The notes below the pieces were generated by a model. That model ran no database searches. It saw only the letters and a list, made by a program, of their open reading frames with translations, and was not told where the DNA came from. A program made the translations under genes and the position numbers. From an uncultured Eubacteriales bacterium (lineage in GTDB: Bacteria; Bacillota; Clostridia; Tissierellales; Peptoniphilaceae), in contig UQFH01000006.1 of the NCBI GenBank assembly GCA_900540185.1, positions 1-64,000 on the forward strand: a stretch of 64,000 nucleotides of DNA. The letters run 5' to 3'. Positions 61,564 through 64,000 of the stretch are shown here, piece after piece; the first letter of the stretch is position 1, and every line of letters begins with the position of its first letter.

Positions 61564-62937
61564 ATGGTTAGAAAAAATACATGGTTAAAGCTCGATGAAG
61601 CTGAAACAAAAGAAGTTTTTGACTACAACGATGACTACAAAAAATTCTTGGACATCGCAAGAACAGAAAGACTTGCAAATCAAGAAATTATCAAAAGAGC
61701 AAAAGAAAACGGTTTCAAGGACCTTGAAGAAGTGATTAAATCCGAAGGTAAACTTGAAAAAGGTGGAAAATATTTTGTAAACCACAAGAACAAATCAGTT
61801 GCTCTCATTGTTTACGGCTCAAAGCCTTTGAGTGAAGGTCTTCAAATTGTCGGAGCACACATTGACTCCCCGAGACTTGACCTCAAACCGAATCCGCTCT
61901 ATGAAAACAACGGACTTGTAAAACTTAAAACTCACTATTACGGCGGAGTTAAAAAATATCAATATACAACAATTCCGCTCGCTATTCACGGAGTTGTTTA
62001 CAATAAAGACGGCGAAAGAATTGAAATTGCAATCGGCGACGATATAAACGATCCTGTTTTCACAGTAACCGACCTTTTGATTCACCTTTCACGTGACCAA
62101 CAATCAAAACCTATGCGCGAAGCAATTACAGGCGAACAACTTAATGTTCTTTTCGGCTCAATTCCTCTTAAAGACAAGGAAAAAGATGCTGTAAAAGAAA
62201 ATATTTTAAAGCTTATTAAAGAAAAATACAATTTCGAAGAAGAAGATTTCCAAATCGCTGAACTCGAAGTTGTTCCTGCTTGCAAATCAAGAGATTTAGG
62301 TCTCGACAGAAGTATGGTTATCGCATACGGGCAAGATGACAGAGTTTGTGCATACGCAACAATGCGAGCAATCTTCGAAGTTGAAAATCCTGAAAAAACT
62401 GCTCTCGGTCTATTCATGGACAAAGAAGAAATCGGTTCAATGGGAAATACAGGTATGGCTTCATATTTCTGGGAAAACCTCGTTCACGAACTCGTAAACT
62501 TGGAAGGAAACTATTCCGCTCTTGACGTAAACAGAACTCTTAAAAATTCAAAAGTTCTTTCAGCAGACGTAACAGTCGGTTATGACCCTGACTTCGCAGA
62601 TGCTGTTGAAGCACAAAACACCGCATATATAGGATGCGGAATCGTAGTTTCAAAATATTCAGGCTCCGGCGGAAAAGGCGGCTCATCAGACGCAAACGCT
62701 GAATTCCTACAAGAAGTCAGAAAATGTTTTGACGATAGCGATGTCACCTGGCAAACAGGAGAACTCGGAGCCGTTGACAAGGGTGGCGGAGGAACAATTG
62801 CTCTTCTACTTGCAAAATACGGCGCTGAAGTTGTAGACTGCGGACCTGCTGTTCTATGCATGCACGCACCTATGGAAGTTACAAGTAAAGCCGACACATA
62901 TATGTGCTATAAAGCTTATAAAGCTTTTATGGCATAA
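61564..62937 (+). CDS. M18 family aminopeptidase
   Basis: 457-residue cytoplasmic metallo-aminopeptidase of the ApeA/LAP4 family, forming large oligomers that remove N-terminal residues from peptides. Metal ligands: IVGAHIDSPRLDLKP (His, Asp), MDKEEIGSMGNTG (Glu pair), LSADVT and the late CMHAPMEV (His). AAAGGAGATTTTTT precedes the ATG. Use of peptides fits an amino-acid fermenter. Confidence 0.95.
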   Translation: MVRKNTWLKLDEAETKEVFDYNDDYKKFLDIARTERLANQEIIKRAKENGFKDLEEVIKSEGKLEKGGKYFVNHKNKSVALIVYGSKPLSEGLQIVGAHIDSPRLDLKPNPLYENNGLVKLKTHYYGGVKKYQYTTIPLAIHGVVYNKDGERIEIAIGDDINDPVFTVTDLLIHLSRDQQSKPMREAITGEQLNVLFGSIPLKDKEKDAVKENILKLIKEKYNFEEEDFQIAELEVVPACKSRDLGLDRSMVIAYGQDDRVCAYATMRAIFEVENPEKTALGLFMDKEEIGSMGNTGMASYFWENLVHELVNLEGNYSALDVNRTLKNSKVLSADVTVGYDPDFADAVEAQNTAYIGCGIVVSKYSGSGGKGGSSDANAEFLQEVRKCFDDSDVTWQTGELGAVDKGGGGTIALLLAKYGAEVVDCGPAVLCMHAPMEVTSKADTYMCYKAYKAFMA

Positions 62938-62948
62938 CTGTAAATTTA

Positions 62949-62979
62949 TTATCCGCTCTTCGTTTTGGAGGGCGGATTA
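62949..62979 (+). other. hairpin between aminopeptidase and nitroreductase genes
   Basis: ATCCGC and GCGGAT enclose a 15-base part that can extend the stem by some pairs. Only a short AT stretch follows, so it may be a weak terminator or attenuator ahead of the nitroreductase ribosome site. Confidence 0.45.
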
Positions 62980-63000
62980 TACTTAAGGAGGACAATTTTA

Positions 63001-63507
63001 ATGGATGCAATCGAAAATCTTTTAACCAGAAGAGGCACGAGAAAATTTAAGGACAAAGAGCTCCCAAGAGAAGCTCTTGAGAAAATAGTAGAATGCGGAA
63101 AAGCATCTCCTACTGGCATGAATAAGCAACAAAGGCTTTTCACAGTCCTTACAAAAGAAGAAGACATTCAAAAACTCGCAAAGGCAATCGGCGATTCCCT
63201 CGAACTCCAAAACTACAGAATTTACGATGCAAAGGCGCTAATAATCGTCACGGTGCCAAAAGATTTGAGGCTCGGCGACGCCGACACCTCAACCGCAATG
63301 GAAAATATGTATCTAGCAAGCCACGCTCTCGGAATCGGTGCCGTCTGGATAAACCAGCTTCGAGAAAACAACAGCGAAATCGTAAGAAAAGTTCTAAATG
63401 ATTTTAAAATCCCTGGAGATCATATCTCGTACGGAATGTTGGCACTCGGATACAGCGACGAAACTCCAAAAGAAAAAGAAAGAACTGAAAAAGTTGTATT
63501 TATATAG
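63001..63507 (+). CDS. nitroreductase family protein
   Basis: 168-residue FMN-dependent oxidoreductase from MDAIENLLTRRGTRKFKDK; AAGGAGGACAATTTTA precedes it. A frame starting 12 codons earlier lacks support. FMN-binding LTRRGTRKF and the C-terminal GMLALGYSDETPKEKERT are typical. Substrate unknown; likely quinone or nitro-compound reduction. Confidence 0.93.
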   Translation: MDAIENLLTRRGTRKFKDKELPREALEKIVECGKASPTGMNKQQRLFTVLTKEEDIQKLAKAIGDSLELQNYRIYDAKALIIVTVPKDLRLGDADTSTAMENMYLASHALGIGAVWINQLRENNSEIVRKVLNDFKIPGDHISYGMLALGYSDETPKEKERTEKVVFI

Positions 63508-63513
63508 AAGAAA

Positions 63514-63550
63514 AAAGAGCCGCACAATTATTATGTGCAGCTCTTTTTAT
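63514..63550. terminator. bidirectional terminator at right end
   Basis: AAAGAGC.GCACA and TGTGC.GCTCTTT form a stem with one C-A mismatch, followed by TTTTATT on the plus strand; the minus strand also ends in T-rich sequence (TTTTTTC). It separates the nitroreductase gene and the convergent partial gene. Confidence 0.85.
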
Positions 63551-64000
63551 TTGTCCCTTGCTACGCTTTCAAGCTTTGCAAGTATATCGTCAAAATAAAT
63601 ATTCATTTTTACATCAGGCGAAAATTGTATAATTCCAAAAGTTGAAATATCTTTTTTTCGGAGTGATTCATTATTTTCGTAATTCCAAAGCATATTTAAA
63701 CTTTCATCCGTTCTTCCCTGCAAAATATATACATATTGGCTTCTTTCAAAGTTCTCATCTCTTATTTGAATGAAATACTTACTTATAACCTCTTCCATAT
63801 GTCCTTTTAAAATTGTATTTCTGGTTTGAAACTTTGAATCCAAAATCAAATAAGCATCTTTTTTTCCGCTTATTTTTAGAACAAAGTCCGGGCTATAGTA
63901 GTTCCCGGTCTTGTTATATGGCGTGTACATCACATCGCAACCGCTCGTTCTCAAAAGTCCGATTTCGTTTTCGTAGCGGTCGCCGTATATAACCGGTTGA
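63547..64000 (-). CDS. C-terminal part of a PD-(D/E)XK nuclease-like (DUF2357-type) protein
   Basis: Reading is open from the window edge to the stop at 63547, 150 codons, so the 5' end is missing. Near the middle, YYSPDFVLKI and AYLILDSKF have the order PD...DSK of a PD-(D/E)XK nuclease core (Asp, then Asp-x-Lys). The preceding PVIYGDRYENEIG and the ends resemble proteins of the DUF2357 family, often next to AAA+ ATPases of McrB type. The visible part alone cannot show which family it is. Confidence 0.6.
   Translation of the reverse strand, partial: QPVIYGDRYENEIGLLRTSGCDVMYTPYNKTGNYYSPDFVLKISGKKDAYLILDSKFQTRNTILKGHMEEVISKYFIQIRDENFERSQYVYILQGRTDESLNMLWNYENNESLRKKDISTFGIIQFSPDVKMNIYFDDILAKLESVARDK

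Noticed and set aside
1..64000. CRISPR arrays, insertion sequences, rRNA
   Set aside because: No regularly spaced repeats, transposase-like frames or ribosomal RNA sequence were seen; the only regular direct repeats are the short MraZ boxes.

Overview
The window is a chromosomal segment from an A+T-rich, low-G+C Gram-positive anaerobe that ferments amino acids. The grounds are a complete selenocysteine-dependent glycine reductase operon, a clostridial-type cell-division cluster, S-layer-homology (SLH) proteins, a corrinoid methyltransfer gene set and no respiratory chain genes. The best guess is Tissierellia/Peptoniphilaceae or a relative, which is inference from gene content only. ftsZ is followed directly by nrdR, without the spoIIGA-sigE-sigG block that spore-forming clostridia carry there, so a non-sporulating organism is likely.

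Region 1 (1-7950, minus strand): trxB-trxA-grdE-grdA-grdB-grdC-grdD, read from a tandem glycine riboswitch. It should turn glycine plus reduced thioredoxin into acetyl phosphate and ammonia. grdA and grdB each contain an in-frame UGA read as selenocysteine. A GC-rich, hairpin-rich spacer between trxA and grdE is unexplained.

Region 2 (7987-11510, minus): Na/Pi symporter-PhoU protein, trmL, a HAD phosphatase and nrdR.

Region 3 (11530-23720, minus): the dcw cluster mraZ-rsmH-ftsL-pbp-mraY-murD-ftsW-murG-ftsQ-DUF881-DUF881-sbp-ftsZ. Four GTGG repeats with an exact 10-bp period precede mraZ, the expected MraZ operator.

Region 4 (23750-31670, minus): housekeeping genes hflX-yigZ-nadE-yebC-(Lit-like membrane protein)-deoC, then map, a MATE exporter, a DUF1667 protein and a cyclophilin lipoprotein.

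Region 5 (31840-40500): accessory and transport genes. These are a FetAB-like ABC exporter (plus strand), a three-gene corrinoid methyltransfer module, a CPx-type metal ATPase behind two palindromes, and an AT-rich ABC transporter with two MacB-like half-permeases.

Region 6 (40600-45360): guaB (minus); then on the plus strand a PII-like protein with a cation:proton antiporter, and metK behind a SAM-I riboswitch, followed by a 38-residue membrane protein.

Region 7 (45355-49430, minus): a thiol-redox module made of a TlpA-like lipoprotein, a 49-residue CXXC membrane peptide and a polyferredoxin membrane protein, joined to a two-component system.

Region 8 (49540-56140, minus): cca-glmM-degV-mnmA-citC-GNAT. 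Region 9 (56160-59120): two divergent SLH proteins. Region 10 (59120-64000): a COG3199 kinase and dihydroorotase (minus), M18 aminopeptidase and nitroreductase (plus), and at the edge the 3' end of a PD-(D/E)XK-type protein (minus). I saw no tRNA, rRNA, insertion sequence or CRISPR array.
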